The notes under the pieces: model-generated
Databases searched by the model: none
Seen by the model: the letters and a program-made list of their open reading frames with translations, nothing else
Told to the model about the DNA's origin: nothing
NCBI RefSeq assembly: GCF_026262505.1
Contig: NC_067207.1
Location: forward strand, 2,550,252-2,614,251
Direction: 5' to 3'
Source of the DNA: Trichomonas vaginalis G3
Lineage: Eukaryota > Parabasalia > Trichomonadida > Trichomonadidae
DNA: 64,000 bases
Program-made: the position numbers and the translations under genes
Shown here: positions 62,938 through 64,000 of the stretch, piece after piece
Layout: every line of letters begins with the position of its first letter
Position numbering within the stretch: position 1 is the first letter of the stretch

Positions 62938-63500
62938 GTGGCAGGAAACCCCCATAGCATCTCAATACCTAATTGGGTTATCTCGAATCTGATATTATAT
63001 TTAGAAAATACGTCAATAATAACCTATTATATTTTTAATCATGAGTCTCCAATCCTTGATTTTAGCGAGTTATTAAAGTTCATTTTGCCATATATTTTGA
63101 AGAAAAAGTGTCAACTTTTCTTATGATGATTTGAAATTTAGCTGTACTTTATGTGATTACAATCAATCCAACTTTGTATGATAAAAAAGAAAATATACGA
63201 GTTTATTTAATATATTATATAGCAAACACATTGTTATTTCTTGTGGTTGATGTAAACGATTTTGTTTAAAACGTGATAAAACGTCTTTTTTTGAGTGCGG
63301 GGATAATTGATAAAATAAAGTTTTCAGAATTACTAGTAATTATTAATAAAAAAACCTATCAAAGAATTATAAAATACATAACTTTTTATTATTATATTTT
63401 AACTTATTTGGTTGTTACAACCATTGGTTATGGCGATGAGCTAATCGTAATTCGAAGTGAACTTTTTTGGCAAAATTACCTGAATAAACTTGGATGCTAA
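62938..63500 (+). pseudogene. fragment of a potassium channel gene
   Basis: At about 63400-63450 the frame reads YYILTYLVVTTIGYGDEL, with the TTIGYGD selectivity filter of K+ channels and the preceding pore helix, and then ELFW. About 200 bp upstream another open stretch reads RVYLIYYIANTLLFLVVDVN, a plausible TM segment of the same channel, separated by a stop at about 63268. No start codon and no full set of TM segments remain. It may derive from the Slo-like channel family known in trichomonads; that is a guess, since only the filter is diagnostic. Confidence 0.5.
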
Positions 63501-64000
63501 AAAATATCTGAATAGATGAGATAGAACAAAATCTAATACAGAATTAGTTATATTATCAATCATATTTTATATCATACTTATTGAATATCCAAAAGAATAT
63601 CCCAATAACAAACTGTGATTCAAATATGGTTTTCAGATTCAATTTTTTGAAAAAATTGTTTTTTTTTTCGTTCCTGAAGATACAAATTCCATCTTTTCGA
63701 TCTCATTCAAATCTTTTAATCAAAGAAACACAACTATAAGTTACCTAATATAACAAAGTTTACCTTGAAATAAAACCAACGATTTTCTTTCTATTAATTT
63801 TCAAATTTTAATTTCATACATTAAATTCATTTCATCCTTTGATAATACATGTTGTTAATGAAATAATATATGGACGTATAAACATTAAAATACTGTTTTA
63901 AATTCGATGTCAAGATAAAAATAAAATTGTTAAGTTTTATTGCGTGAATATTCAGTTGAACTAAACTACATGTCAAGTACATTTTGAGGTATTCTTTTCG
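63501..64000. other. window end; second copy of the diverged direct repeat
   Basis: AT-rich DNA with a poly-T run near 63660. From about 63770 to the window edge it is the second copy of the repeat at 62150-62370. No gene seen. Confidence 0.5.

Overview
The window looks like part of the nuclear genome of a parabasalid protist, most likely a trichomonad (Trichomonas or Tritrichomonas type). The signs are AT-rich DNA, intron-less single-exon genes on both strands, several DUF3447-type and coiled-coil ankyrin proteins, a BspA-like leucine-rich surface protein, a small R2R3 Myb protein, and initiator-like TCAYTW boxes just upstream of some ATGs. The species cannot be fixed from sequence alone.

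Layout. 1-4288: the start of a B9-domain ciliary transition-zone protein (cut by the window edge), an ankyrin protein and a Myb protein, all on the minus strand. 4471-16247: a nest of DNA transposons. An intact-looking hAT element (5261-14374) has a perfect 8-bp target duplication and carries a Mutator-like element (about 5764-10694). The MULE holds its transposase, a 0.92-kb near-perfect palindrome, eight 120-bp tandem repeats and a 62-nt three-way-junction fold. Outside the hAT lies a 0.74-kb array of stacked hairpins and a pair of possible outer terminal repeats. 17.2-19.9 kb: two tandem genes for seven-TM proteins of probable GOST type. The same cassette recurs inverted at 35.4-37.05 kb, where the second gene survives only as a 5' remnant. 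21.9-38.9 kb: a membrane protein of unknown role, three ankyrin genes, a longin R-SNARE, a GT-A-like glycosyltransferase, an RHBDL4-like rhomboid protease and myo-inositol-3-phosphate synthase. 39.0-42.9 kb: gene-free, with a 2.65-kb element bearing terminal inverted repeats, a nested 236-bp MITE-like repeat and a tRNA-like relic. 42.9-60.2 kb is a housekeeping block: a ubiquitin-like-domain protein, a GT-C-like membrane protein, a LisH-WD40 protein head to head with a 2427-residue BEACH protein, a decayed surface-protein gene, a second longin R-SNARE and a Wntless/TMEM181-like protein. 60.6-64 kb: a BspA-like gene followed by decayed copies of its 3' end and a K+ channel remnant.

Many host genes here act on membranes: two R-SNAREs, BEACH, Wntless-like and GOST-like proteins, rhomboid, two glycosyltransferases, and inositol synthesis feeding phosphoinositides and glycolipids. 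This matches the secretory, glycan-rich surface biology of trichomonads, but no operon-like logic is implied.

The most unusual overall pattern is that six otherwise well-preserved host genes each carry one visible lesion. Four are in-frame stops (TAG at 28792 and 37823, TGA at about 33670, TAA at 61738) and two are frameshifts (about 18190 and 25430). All three stop codons also serve as normal terminators here, so a reassigned code is unlikely. Fresh pseudogenes, allelic variants and assembly errors are the competing explanations.
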